64,000 bases of DNA from Actinernus sp. WN-2022 (lineage: Eukaryota; Cnidaria; Anthozoa; Actiniaria; Actinernidae). The stretch is from the NCBI GenBank assembly GCA_030867875.1, contig JAOWCC010001634.1:39575403-39639402 (forward strand), in the 5' to 3' direction. The translations under genes were made by a program, and so were the position numbers. Position 1 is the stretch's first letter. Each line of letters begins with the position of its first letter. Below the pieces are notes generated by a model. It was given only the letters and a program-made list of their open reading frames with translations. It had not been told where the DNA came from and did no database searches. Of this stretch, positions 9,821 to 20,468 are shown in pieces.

Positions 9821-11640
9821 TGCCGCGTGAAGCTGCAGGTGAGCAATATTAATGTTTTGATTAGTCTGATATTGTGGTCATTAAAAATATTTGTTTGTAG
9901 AAGTTCCTTCGTACAGTCACATCGCTATTCGGTAGTACGCACACAGCTAATTTCTGCAGGTAGGATTTGTTTTCAACCAAAACATTCTGAGAGTACCTAT
10001 TTTTGTTTTACACTGTTTAACAAAGAATTACAAATTAAGTGTCAAACTAAGCAATAGTTATAGTAGAATAGTTTAGTTACAAGAAAAATAAAAGTTATTG
10101 AACAAGTAACGGCAGTCAAAGGAGCACAAGCTTTCGAGTTGACTGCCGTAAATGGTTGGATAGCAAGTTGATTAGGTTACATACATGTTTAGAACTTGAG
10201 AACAATAGAGCCTGATTCCTACGAAATCTAATAGAACAAAAACAGTATGTAGACTTATGATTACAGAGTTACAAAGTGAATATACGAGAAAAGAAAAAGA
10301 CTTATTATATTTTATTCCAATAATTTTATTAAGTATAATAAATATATACATATAAATATATTAACACATAGTACACATACAGAGAATATACAAGTCATAT
10401 ACAAATATTAAATAGATAAATGATGAAGGCTTAAAGTTAAGTTAAGACTTAAGTAACCATAAGTGCAAAATATATGCCCTCTGTTATTGTCGGGCTACCT
10501 GTGTTATACTTGTGCTAACAAAACAACTATGCTAGGGTACCTAATTTGAAGCATAGCTTCGAACTAAACTGTTGATCGCTGAAGAGATCGAGTGCCACAA
10601 CATGGCAATTAAAAACAGCACATTGCCAATTGAGAAAACCTTACGAGTTTGCCGGCTTAACCGTTATGAGTTTGTTTATCAACGGCCGCATAAATAAAAA
10701 CGCATATATAATAATAATAATCGATTTATGTAGCGCTATTCCCTAAAGTCCCATAGCGCTTTACAATACAACAAGTATTTAAAATGTTATGCAATAATAC
10801 AGATACTGTAACGTATCGTTTTACAAGTAATTCCCTATTCTATACCAAAAGGAAAATTGAATAATAATAATAATTTTAACACTAGAATCTAAAGAACTAA
10901 GAGAATCAATAGACCTCATTTCCAGTAGTAACGAGTTCCATAAAATAGGAGCAGATACCCAAAACGTCCGGAGTCCAGATTTCATATGTTTTGCAATTTG
11001 TCTTCCAACTTAATTCGCTCACACTCAGTTTCCACTTGAACACCTAAACTATTGAACTAAATATACAATATAGCTAGATGACAAGTCTCGAACTACATGT
11101 CGGACCGAAGTAGTTTTACTGGCAAGTTCAGCTCGACGGTATTGTGTGCAGTTTTCGCACACTAGATCTAGACCGCTAGTACATGGCACAAACTCCTCCA
11201 TGTCCGCTCTGTTAACGCCGAGTACTATTTATCGTATATTTTCCAATTTGTCTTCCAACTTATTGCGCTCACAATTTCCACTAGAACACCTAAACTAAAT
11301 ATACGATATAGTCAGATGACAAGACTCAAACTACATCTCAGACTCGGATAAGGGAAAACTTAGCTGATGCATTACAATATAAAGCTAGAGCTCCTGTTTG
11401 TTCGACGCAGTTCCGTTCAATACAATGTAAATTAATTATTACAAGTCGATAAACTTCTTTAAAAAGGTCCCCTTTAGTATTATTTCTTCAGCCAGAAAAC
11501 GAGTACAGCATTCGGGTATACACTAAAAACATCTTACCGGCAGAGTTGTTTTTGTACGTGGTTATCAAGCTCAATGAGGGTTTCTTCAGTTTTCTCCATA
11601 TTAACAGATATGTAACAGTATCTTAATCAGTAGAGAGACT
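9821..11640. other. Repeat-derived, AT-rich, no gene seen
   Basis: Contains the second stem-loop (10109), a GGGCTACCTGTG word (10492-10503), an (ATA)n stretch beside GTAGCGCTATTCCCTAAAG (about 10700-10760), and two related blocks around CCAATTTGTCTTCCAACTTA (about 10997 and 11242). No open frame has coding character. Confidence 0.45.
10109..10149 (+). repeat. Stem-loop with conserved loop, copy 2
   Basis: ACGGCAGTCAA (10109-10119) pairs perfectly with TTGACTGCCGT (10139-10149) around AGGAGCACAAGCTTTCGAG. Compared with copy 1 at 8144, three base pairs change on both sides and stay paired. Confidence 0.5.
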
Positions 11641-11654
11641 CTCTCGCTAGCTAG

Positions 11655-11860
11655 GTTATTACTCGGGCTGCCTGTGGCAGCACCGAGTCTTAAAATGCAA
11701 GTCGTTATTATTATTTTTTTAAATTCGGTGTAGCAAAATTTCTGCGCATGCGTTAAAGGTCAAGTTCACACCAATCAGATTGCACTGTGCTGGTCACGCA
11801 ACAATCGCCAGCTTAATTTCTTTACATAATTTAATACAGTAAATCAAGATGGCGGAGGAC
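11655..11860 (+). promoter_or_regulatory. Promoter-like block with CCTGTG word and YY1-like site
   Basis: CGGGCTGCCTGTGGCAGCAC at 11664-11683 is followed by CCGAGTCTTAAAATGCA and, 170 bases on, AATCAAGATGGCGGAGGAC (11842-11860), whose AAGATGGCGG is the YY1 consensus often found at transcription starts. The same order of words recurs at 30800-30960 on the other strand. The promoter role is inferred. Confidence 0.4.
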
Positions 11861-11985
11861 CCGTGAGCAACTTTGTCTCTAATTTGGAGTCCCATCTCTC
11901 AAATGTAAGCAGTTTAATGTTTTATTTAACTTCACTCGTGCGAAAGCTTTCCAACAGGCTCAGGATATTTCAACTGGCGCTATTG
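11846..11985 (+). pseudogene. Second RecQ-like fragment, more decayed
   Basis: It aligns with the 8490-8640 copy: TTGGAGTCCCATCTCTCAAA, then CAGTTTAATGTTTTAT, CTTTCCAACAGGCTCAGG and ATTTCAACTGGCG. Two deletions remove most of the Walker A region, and the frame is broken. Both copies start near an AAGATGGCG word. Confidence 0.55.
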
Positions 11986-12017
11986 TCGGAGCCGAAGGAC
12001 CGCGTTTTTTTACCCAG

Positions 12018-12372
12018 ATGGCCAGTGATTTTATATACGACACGTACGACGACCTGAAGCCAGTGAAGGGGCCAGGATCCGGAAAGCTAAAATTCGAAGA
12101 AATAGATATTGCAATCTATAAGCCATCGGCTCGCTGTGCTGCATTTAAAACATCCGCGACATACGGGGAATTTACCGGGCAATGGTGGGAGAAATACCGT
12201 AGCTTTGCGTCAGTTCCATACACTACCCAGGGTATTTACCTCAAATTTACGCCATGGCATATATAGATTTGACTTTATTGAAATGCAACAAAACTGTGTT
12301 GCATCACAAGACGAATACGGGCTGATGGTTGGGTGTGATGGAGTGCCTATGTGCAGTGTGTTGGACTGAAGG
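12018..12372 (+). CDS. Candidate exon, unknown protein, frameshifted
   Basis: TTTTTTTACCCAG just upstream is a good splice acceptor, and ATG follows at 12018. The frame encodes SDFIYDTYDDLKPVKGPGSG then KLKFEEIDIAIYKPS and GEFTGQWWEKYRSF and stops at 12266. In the next frame IYRFDFIEMQQNC ... DEYGLMVGCDGVPMC continues to 12369, so one frameshift near 12250 may separate two halves of one exon. The composition looks coding, but I do not recognise the family. Confidence 0.3.
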
Positions 12373-13500
12373 GAAAGCCGAAAGCAAAGAAATAGCTGTC
12401 CGTTATGCAAGGAATAACGGTGAACTGTGATCACCTTCACGTGTGCACGTGAATTGGCATTTAAAACTGTTGCATGTAGTTTTAAACACTTAATATGTAA
12501 TTAAAACCATCTATTGTAACTCTTGCCAGTACTGTGTTCAGTTTGCATGTGTTGAAACCCATCTTCTCTACAGGTGTCACGCCAACCAGAGACATTAAAT
12601 GCCTAGTAGAAATCCTGCCCCAGCTTGCGGTGGGGATTTTACATGGGAAATCTACCCCACAGTTTAGGGGAATTCATTAAGATTACCAGACTTCATTTAC
12701 GAATTCCCCCACTATGTCGCGGGGGTGGGGGGCAGTGGAAACAACAAACTAGTGCATTATATCAAGTTACAATCATTACTCACGAGCGATCACCGATAGT
12801 ACGTTTTTTCACTCCATGTTTGCTCTCTTAAATCATAGTTTATTTCATTTGTCTACCGCGAAATGTCTTCTCAGCGTGACCTTAGATCCACGAAGCGTGT
12901 TGAAGGAAGATGTGTTTCACGACAGTTTTGCCGAACAACCATCGCACGAGGAGTCTTGCCGTTTGTTGTCACAAACAAACACAAATAACATAAATTCTTG
13001 ACTATGAACTGTTTTAGCGTGGCACCACAAATAGTCTTGCTTTTCTTTGTAAATAAACCGCCTCAAGTTTGGTCAGCTACATTAAGTCAGCTCTTGCACT
13101 TAATCTGATGAGAAGTTTGCTTTAAATTTTCGCTTAGTTTGGATTTATTTAACACTCCAATTTAATTTTCAGTCCATTCAAAAAGCAACACAAATATTGT
13201 GAAATCTTCGCTAAAACTGATTGATTTTAGCTCGGCACAAAACTCCGTCTTTAGGCGTTTAGCTTGTTAGTTTTTGGCACTAATATGTATACGCGGTTTT
13301 GTTCAAATTATCTTCTCTTATTTAAGCACTGTCGCCGAGAAATGTGTGAGAGGCAAAATGACAATTGTACACTTACCGTGGCTAATGTAGTACTGATCTT
13401 TGGAACCCTGAAGGACCGCTGGAGAATTATAAGCTCGCTGTTTGTTTAGGATTCCACAGACAAAACACTCCGAGAACCTCCATCTTCTTTATCTTTCTCC
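12373..13500. other. No gene seen
   Basis: Contains a possible splice acceptor at about 12574 (CTTCTCTACAG), a G/C-rich patch at about 12715-12735, and otherwise AT-rich sequence without recognisable motifs. Confidence 0.4.
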
Positions 13501-13559
13501 AAGTGGCAAGTGAACTGCATTAGCGATACTGGAAGTAAATGCGCACTCGCGCTAAAAAA

Positions 13560-13862
13560 ACACGCGTTTCTTTTCCCGCCTCTGAAACGCACCAATCGGA
13601 GTACGATTATAGTCAGTTTGACACAGAGTTTGACAGCTGAGCATGAGAAGGGCATCCGCTGCCCACGAAACGCATCTCCCTCCAAATCAATATGGCGAAA
13701 ACGTGTTATAAACGTGAAGGACAACAGTTCGTTTCTGGAAGAAGATTTATATACGAAAATATCTTCATTGTTTTTCTTGTTACCACTTGAAGAAAGCTTT
13801 TTTATCGGGCACCTAAATGCTTGCCAAGAAAAACGCCTTGGGTGGTGATAGAGCCTTTGGAG
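13560..13862 (+). promoter_or_regulatory. Candidate host promoter and first exon
   Basis: A CCAAT box (GCACCAATCGG at about 13589) precedes AATATGGCGAAAACG (about 13688). An ATG at 13818 opens MLAKKNALGGDRAFGG, which runs directly into a consensus splice donor, GAGG|GTAAGTACG, at 13862/13863. No partner exon can be assigned with confidence; the frame does not match the candidate exon at 18112 directly. Confidence 0.3.
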
Positions 13863-13989
13863 GGTAAGTACGCCGTTCAGGCCTTTTTTCTTCCTTGTCG
13901 ATCACTCACTGCATGCAGAGTCGGCTGAGTCTTTAATAATAATCTATTATTTTAAAAGAACTTTGTAAATTCTGAGTCTGACATTCTAT

Positions 13990-14585
13990 GAAAGGCAGGA
14001 AACCCATGTTTTCGTATAGCTTCAGTAGATAACTCAAACAATTATTGGGAAAGTCTGGAACGTTTTCCAGCTTTTCTAATAGATTTTCGCACTAAATTAA
14101 TAGTTCACAGATTTTTTCGTTTTTCCGTGAAACTGAAAATGCAGGGAGAAAATAGGGAGAGCTAGGTTTGGTGCATGAGTCTTATCGTGTATTAAACTAG
14201 ACATTTACATGTAACCGGGAAAGTCTGATTTCCCCCCCCAGAATCGGAATGAATATTTTCCCGTGCTTTGCGGGAATTTTTTTCCGGGCTTACTGTGAAA
14301 GGCCGGAAAAAACGAGCTTTCCGGGCTATTTCCGGGCTTTAAACTTCCCTGATGAATCAGACATTACCGGGAAAGTCTGGACTTTTTTCCGGGCTTTCTT
14401 GGCTTTCCAGCCTTACCCGGAATTTTTTTCCAGGCTTTCTGTGAAAGGCAGGAAAAAACGGGATTTCCGGGCTTTTTCCACGCAAGTCTAATGCAAAAAG
14501 CACGGTAAATAGTCCGGAAAGCCCGGTGAATCCGGGCTTTTCCGGATTTTCCGGGCTTTTTACCGGGCTTTCGGTGCAAGGGTAG
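13990..14585. repeat. Diverged repeats built on CCGGGCTTT
   Basis: GGGAAAGTCTGGA or close forms recur at about 14049, 14217 and 14369. GAAAGGCMGGAAAAAACG recurs at about 14297 and 14442. The CCGGGCTTTTCCGG core is partly self-complementary. Proline/glycine-rich or PGK-rich frames here are only translations of the repeat. Confidence 0.6.
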
Positions 14586-14664
14586 TTCCACCATCATGGT
14601 CTTTGTTATTAGAATCTCTGAGAATTGACTGAGAGCCAGCAATCATGTATTTATACATATACGT

Positions 14665-14812
14665 AACTGCAGAATACCTTGCCACTTCAATAATATATTA
14701 TTAATAATTCATTTTACATTGTTTTCTATTGTTTTCATACGAGATAGCTTACCCAACCATTTTAACAAACCCTAGCCGTACCATTCCTGAAGTGGCAGGG
14801 TATTCTGCAGTT
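14665..14812. mobile_element. Small MITE, 148 bp
   Basis: Terminal inverted repeats of about 24 bases, AACTGCAGAATACCTTGCCA on the left and its near-complement ending GGTATTCTGCAGTT on the right. The inside is AT-rich. No clear TSD apart from a possible TA. Confidence 0.6.
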
Positions 14813-15221
14813 AAGCCAAAGACAATTTCGTTACAATGTTAATCGTATTCTTCAGAACCAGCTCGTTCCCAACCTTGACGAGAATGAACAACACAATAAG
14901 CCAACTGGTTAAGTAATGGTCCGCGCAAGAGGTAGGCACAATTCTATGGTGAAGCCGGATACAATATAAATTTCTGAAATCAAATCCACTGAAAATATTT
15001 CGTCCAATCAGATCGAAGAGTCTAAAACAATAACCAAGGAAGCTTTCAATTTTACAATGTTCCCCACGCTGAATTTTTGTCATATTTAATTAAAAGTTAT
15101 GAGAGTTTTTACTTGATGCACTTTAAACTCACTTTAAATCTGTTTAAAAAACTGAGAAAATGAATATATTCTTCTTCAAGTTTTGATAGATTTTGATGTT
15201 TAAGCCATGGATGATTAAAAG

Positions 15222-15600
15222 GATGATTAAAAGATCACTAGTTGTAAACCAGTAATTACTGTGCTGTTAAAATATGATTAAAAGATCACTAGTTGTAAAC
15301 CAGTAATTACTGTGCTGTTAAAAGATCAGTTGTAAACCATTAATTACTGTGCTGTTACAAGGTCATGCAGTTGTAAACCAGGAATTACTGTGCAGTTAAA
15401 AATTCAACTGATGTAATAAGCTGTGTTGTAATCTAGTCAGTACTGTGCTGTTAAAAGGTTAGTTGTAAACCAGTAATTACTGTTGTTAAACATTCAAATG
15501 ATGTAACGTGCTGTGTTTTAATTCAGTAATTATTGTGCTGTTAAAGTGTTCAGTTGTACATAATACCCAGTATAACAGCTGTGTTGTAACGCTTGTCAAC
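15222..15600. repeat. Minisatellite, unit about 55-65 bp
   Basis: Six or more imperfect copies of GTTGTAAACCAGTAATTACTGTGCTGTTAAA separated by short variable joints (AAGATCACTA, TTCAAATGATGTAA and the like). The first two units, at 15230 and 15290, are nearly identical; later ones diverge. Confidence 0.8.
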
Positions 15601-16095
15601 CCTATAATTAATGTAATTTTGTAACAATGCTGAACTGTATACTATGCTCTGAATGTTCACTAAAATGCCAATGATTTGTTACATTTATATTGTGTTGTTT
15701 TTAAGCCAATACGTGCCTTAAATAAGGCCTTACTGAAAATCTCAGTCGTTTTCGGCCACCTCACTCACTTAGGAGTTTTAAACAGTATTAAGCAATGGCA
15801 TTGGCTGGTATAAAATAGCGTGAACTATTCGTTGACACGTCCTACGTTTCTCGATTCAGACGCCGGGATGATTACATGAATAAGGCGGCATACATCAATT
15901 TTAGGTAACCAAAGCAGCTTGTACATTTCCGTAATTTCACAGTCACAAACGTTGGAACCTTGGCTACAAATAACTGGTTTATACTAGCGTATTCACGGTT
16001 CTGTTCAGTGTAATTCGATGAAGCTCAATGTCTGATTTAATGTAGATAAAAGTGAACTTAAAAAGTATCGCTACTCAGTACTCGATCGATAGTCG
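15601..16095. other. No gene seen
   Basis: AT-rich sequence with no coding frame, RNA motif or repeat ends that I can identify. Confidence 0.4.
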
Positions 16096-16097
16096 CG

Positions 16098-16330
16098 TGC
16101 CCTTGCGAACTGAAATCCCAGACTTTTTGGATATCCTAAGATTTCCTACAAAATCCTAGAAAATCCCAAAAAGTCCCATTGATACGAATAGGTGTGAATT
16201 CGCACATTTGAAGTTGATCGCTGTATCCTAGAAAATCCAAGGAAATCGCAAGGTTTCTTTTGAAACCATATGCAGGCTTGGAAATCCTAGGAAGTTCTAG
16301 GTTTATCTGGTATTGCTTTTCTAGCTTTCT
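16098..16330. mobile_element. CCTAG-rich MITE, copy 1
   Basis: Starts CCCTTGCGAACTGAAATCCC, then carries repeated ATCCTAGAAAATCC and related TCCTAGGA words. The left end resembles the complement of the right end of the element at 22440-22845 (TTTTTTCGCAAGGGCG), so the two are one family. The right end here is vague. Confidence 0.5.
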
Positions 16331-16904
16331 GACAGTTCATGTCTTAGCTTGATCATTAATTAATGCTGTAAAAGTGACGTGTTGCGACATGACGGCGCGG
16401 GAAAATACAGACAAATGCAACTGCTCGCTCTCCAGAACAGCTACAGCCCTCAGACTTGGCCAATAAAATATTTTATCTAGTATCTCAAGTTTGCAATACA
16501 TCTTTGTTTCAGAATTGGGATTTTACGGAAATTATTTGACATCGGAATCTGACTGTCTCTCAGGTCTTGCTATTAAACCCAACAAAATCGCGACCCTGGT
16601 CTATTTGGAAAATAATTCGAAGATGTTCGTTTAAGATATCAAACATAAGCTAAACGTTTTAACTAGGTACAGCTTCTAACCTTTCCCTTGGTAGCCGTGG
16701 ATCTTACGTAGGTGGTCTTCCATTCTTTGTGGACGCGAGAGCTAGAGAATCCTTGAAATGCAGTCAAGAGCGGCATACTTCTTTCCGTTTCCGATATCGG
16801 CAAACGGCGAAATATTCCCTTGACCTATGGCTAATTCCTTCATATTCCAACTCCTTTACGAAAAACCATGGACTACACGACGGACCTACAGCTGCAAGGA
16901 GTTT
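16331..16904. other. No gene seen
   Basis: Mixed-composition sequence without recognisable coding frame or repeat boundaries. Confidence 0.4.
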
Positions 16905-17367
16905 GTTTCATACTTTCTTTGTGCTGTAGCTCGTATAATATTCATGATTTTTGCCATCTCTCGTAGCTCGTGTAATTTCACCGCCATGTTCAATAACCAC
17001 AGGCATCCCAATCTCCACTTTTGTATTTCGGGTTACCTGTGGTAATATCCTCGAGAAGAGCTCTGTGAATGTATTTTCCTCATAACATGTAACACATATC
17101 TTAAGGAATAAAAGAACAATACTGTATTTAGTTGATTGAGCTGTACTTTGACTTTGTATTTTTCTAATCGCCTATGAAATCGGGCTATGAAACCAAGCCG
17201 TAATGACCACAGGCAACCCGAAATATGAAATATGGGATGCCTGTGCTTATAAATACAAAATGGCTGCGGAACAATGGCAAATCACGAGTATGTTATACGA
17301 GCTACAATGATGGCATAAATCCTGAATATGATATGAGCTACAACATAAAGAAGGTCTTACTCAGAAT
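16905..17367. repeat. Imperfect palindrome with four CCTGTG words
   Basis: The left arm (about 16905-17050) and the complement of the right arm (about 17200-17367) align along their whole length: GTAGCTCGTATAAT, GATTTTTGCCAT, CACAGGCATCCC, TATTTCGGGTTACCTGTGGT. GTAGCTCGTA occurs twice in each arm. The 12-bp words lie at 16998 (-), 17030 (+), 17208 (-) and 17234 (+), two mirror-image pairs. The loop is about 150 bases. Confidence 0.65.
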
Positions 17368-17483
17368 CACGCAATGGACTTTGACCAGTTCCAGGCCGGA
17401 TTGTTTTCGTTGGCCAATCAGAACGCCTGAACATTGAAAGCCGTTTCTTCGCGCTTGAATTTGATCGAAGGGCTTACACTTAC

Positions 17484-17915
17484 AGTTCGGCAGAGTGTTA
17501 CGATCACTGCGATTGATTCACCCACTGGCTTGCTCCCTAGTTTTCAACAACAAACATGCCCTGAAGGCCGTTGTTCAATGGATTGAAGACCCGAAGATGA
17601 TAACACCGAGATTAGCGTTAAGTGAGCGACAAAGAAATGGCAAATTATTGGGGACCGAAGCCTTGACATGAAACCTGAATCAGAATGGAGGGCGAAATCG
17701 TTTGATCGAAAACTTTCTCATGTACGGCTAGTTCGGCAGAGTGTTACGATCACTGCGATTCATTCACCCGCTGGCTTGCTCCCTTAAGTTTTCAACAACA
17801 AACAAAATTGCCCTTTAGGGCCGTTGTTCAATGGATCGAAGGTAGTGACAGAGCGACAAAGAAATGGCAAATTATATGGGGACCGAAGCCTTGATGAAAC
17901 CATGGAGGGCGAAAT
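17484..17915. repeat. Direct duplication, about 200-bp unit
   Basis: TTCGGCAGAGTGTTACGATC, then CTGGCTTGCTCCCT, then GGCCGTTGTTCAATGGAT and GCGACAAAGAAATGGCAAAT occur in the same order at 17484-17702 and 17733-17915. The second copy lacks about 40 bases. No protein recognised. Confidence 0.75.
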
Positions 17916-18111
17916 CGTTTGTGTGATTACGAAGAGAGCTCCTAAAAAGAATCCTATGATATATAAAGCATATAGTCTGTGGTAAGTGTAGCTGAAATAC
18001 AATTGTCTTTCTGTGGTGATTTCATGTTTATATTGGCCGTAAAGTCGGATTCGTGGTAAACGTATTATTAAAACAACACATATTTTTCTTGTCATGTTTC
18101 CCCATTTTACA

Positions 18112-18165
18112 GACAAGCCTGCCAAAGCGAAAGAGGCTTTCTATCAGCTAACTGCTGAATATTCA
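18112..18165 (+). CDS. Candidate internal exon, 54 bp
   Basis: A strong acceptor (CCCCATTTTACAG) and a consensus donor (ATTCAG|GTACGT) bound 54 bases, a multiple of three. Only one frame is open: KPAKAKEAFYQLTAEYS, entered and left in phase 1. Protein family unknown. Other exons of the gene are not securely identified. Confidence 0.4.
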
Positions 18166-18194
18166 GGTACGTATAAAGCTATTATAGAATTGCA

Positions 18195-18294
18195 GATGAA
18201 TATTGATTGTTGCCTCCTGAGTGAGTCACACTATACAGTAATATTATTACTGTATAATTCTGACTCACTCAGGAGGCAACAATCAATATTCATC
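18195..18294. ncRNA. Near-perfect 100-nt hairpin, miRNA-precursor-like
   Basis: Bases 18195-18228 pair perfectly with 18261-18294 (34 bp; ends GATGAATATTGATTG / CAATCAATATTCATC). After a small internal loop (CAC opposite ATTC), 18232-18242 pairs with 18246-18256 around a 3-nt loop. It starts 30 bases after a candidate exon donor. Size and shape fit a cnidarian pre-miRNA or a very young palindromic MITE; sequence alone cannot decide. Confidence 0.45.
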
Positions 18295-18313
18295 ATGATC
18301 AGCTGCAGTCAAT

Positions 18314-18621
18314 GGGCCATTCCATTTTTTCCCCAAAACCCCCCTATGGAAGACCACTGGAATCCAGGGAGATGGATTGAAAATCTAATGGGGAGGGGGT
18401 TCACAATTCTGTGGATTCCAGTGGGAGACCAGGGATTGAAGGTGAATTTCCAATGGGGAGGGGTATGACAAATTTATCATTGAAAATCCAAGGAGGTGGT
18501 ATTTTTTTCTAATTCCAATAGGTTGGGCGTGGTAGAAGTTAGAAAATCCCAAGGGAAGGGGGGGATTAGTCAAAATTGAGCTCCCCCATAGGGGGGTTTT
18601 GAAAAAAAAGGAATATGGCCC
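18314..18621. mobile_element. MITE with 36-bp inverted ends, 308 bp
   Basis: The left end GGGCCATTCCATTTTTTCCC and the right end (complement GGGCCATATTCCTTTTTTTT) continue through CAAAACCCCCCTATGG. The inside is purine-rich with GGGGAGGGG words. AAT follows both outer edges and may be the target duplication. Confidence 0.65.
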
Positions 18622-19249
18622 AATATTCATCGTCAATATTATGATTAGTGATTTGTTTCGTTTATATGTGAATGCTGGGACGATTTCCAGCCCTCTTAAA
18701 CCGGGCTCAGACTCGCCTCCATATACAGGCCCTTTAATAAACGGATTGAGTGGATTTTTCATAGGAAGTCAATTGGGAATCCATAATAGAGGCGGTACAT
18801 GTAATTCACTGACTATCATCAATTACTTTCGACAGTCAGAAAACTGCTCTAATGAAATGTGTCAGTGATATGTTTAAGCTTGGGCATTTTCCAATATTCA
18901 ACATTCTGTTTCACAAACCCTTGTTCCACCCACCCCCACTCCTCTGGAATTCCCATTCCCCCTCCCCCCATACATTTGATCTCCTATTATAACAGACCCG
19001 TAGTGGGGTATGGAAATGTTATGGAATCACACATTCAGAGCACCAGTGCTGCTTCACAAATGGTAACATGATAATTTTTTAAGTAAGCTTAAGCTTTAAT
19101 TGGCTCACAATTAGTTGGTAAAATCCTCAGAAACATTGAAGAACAAGCATGATAAACTGAATTCCTATAAACAGTTAAGCTTAGGGAGGTGAACATAATA
19201 GTTCTTAAAGTTATACTGTACAATGTACATCAGTTATTTGTTTTAACCA

Positions 19250-19500
19250 GCCAGGGTGGCACGGGGAGCCGGGGTTGTGCAGTGGTGAAGCACTTTGCCT
19301 GTCACTCTGGTTCGATTCCCGGACACTGTGCCATATGTTAGTTGAGTTAATGTTGGTACATTTTACATATATCTCGCCCTTGCTCCGAGGGTTTTTCTCT
19401 GGTTTCTCCAGTTTTCCTCCATCTGCAAAAACCAACACACTAAATTTCAATTCGATCTGTGGATTAGCCGGGACCTGGCTTTGATCACGCCCCATGGTTG
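19250..19500 (+). mobile_element. tRNA-derived SINE with conserved body
   Basis: A box-like GTTGTGCAGTGGTGAAGCAC (19273-19292) and B box GGTTCGATTCCCGG (19309-19322) form the pol III promoter. The body TTGAGTTAATGTTGGTACA ... GAGGGTTTTTCTCTGGTTTC ... GTTTTCCTCC ... CAAAAACCAACA is the conserved central part seen in a widespread group of aquatic-invertebrate SINEs. Open frames on either strand are by-products. Confidence 0.7.
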
Positions 19501-19519
19501 TTTCAGGTGTTGTTAGAAA

Positions 19520-19597
19520 TTCAGAGTTCAGAGTCCACTTGCTGGTAGTAATTTATATCTTACGGAAAAGGCTATAGCAGCTGCTGAAGCAAAAAGT
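19520..19597 (+). CDS. Candidate exon, low confidence
   Basis: One frame reads SPLAGSNLYLTEKAIAAAEA and runs to a GTGAGT donor at 19597. It would join in frame to the candidate exon at 20749 (giving NVTEPDLLSHKTKRKENS after the junction). The acceptor is ambiguous and does not connect in phase to the exon at 18112. Confidence 0.25.
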
Positions 19598-20143
19598 GAG
19601 TACAATTCTAGGGGCACAACTTATTTTTTCTCTTTAATGACTGCAACCAGCTAGGTTGCATTAATTATTTTTTGTAACCAAATACAAAATGCACCCCCCC
19701 CCCCCCCCCCCCAACATTTAACATTACAGTATTAAAATGCTCAGACTACATGTAATTACTTCTGTAGCCCCTGGGGGGCTCATTTCAGAATTCGTCTTGG
19801 AAAGGGGGCCTTGCAGTTGATTTCACATAACTTTTGCCAATGGGTTCCATTATGATAGAAAAATGATGGGCGTTTGACGGTTATCATAATAGAGAGGGAA
19901 GCTTATTCCCAAAAAGATATGATACCGTCAAAACCCTAACATTTTTCTACCAAGATGTGGTCACATTAATTAGGAGCCTCCCATTTCCTGTAAGCATGGA
20001 AATACAAATTCAAGTAACAATGTAGCATGTCATGTTTGCCTTCCCCCTCTTAACATTTGATTTCCACTAAGGCTTATAAAACTAAGGCAAGGGAGGGGGC
20101 TTATTCCAAAACTTTGTGGGTTTGGTTTTGTGAAGTAAATTTC

Positions 20144-20428
20144 TTAAAGGGGCTGTGTCACGGTAATAGACTTTACATTTGCGTTCCGGGCCGGAAACAG
20201 ATATTTTCACTGATTTTGATATGAACTAATGAACCTCTCAGCCATGTGGGATGCTAAAAATCAAAGATGAGTAACAAACAGTGTATATAAACAGTCCCCA
20301 GGGGAAATATTGAAAATCCTTTCAATCAAGCATTGAGGGAGGGGAGTGTAACTGTTTGTATCCACTTAACAGCCACCAACCGAGTGATTACTTGATACAT
20401 GCGCAGTACCATGACATAGCCCCTTTAA
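20144..20428. mobile_element. TTAA-flanked MITE, copy 1
   Basis: TTAA lies at both edges (20144-20147 and 20425-20428). The ends are inverted repeats AGGGGCTGTGTCACGGTA and TACCATGACATAGCCCCT. TTAA duplication fits Kolobok- or piggyBac-type elements. A second member lies at 52971-53260. Confidence 0.7.
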
Positions 20429-20468
20429 TATTTGTTCATTCTATTTCATACATATATGTACAATGTAG

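Noticed and set aside
14364..14642. Collagen-like PGK-rich frame
   Set aside because: Direct translation of the CCGGGCTTT repeats; frame and length follow the repeat, not a gene.
15222..15600. CRISPR-like array
   Set aside because: The repeats are adjacent or joined by similar short sequences, not unique spacers of constant length, and this is animal DNA.
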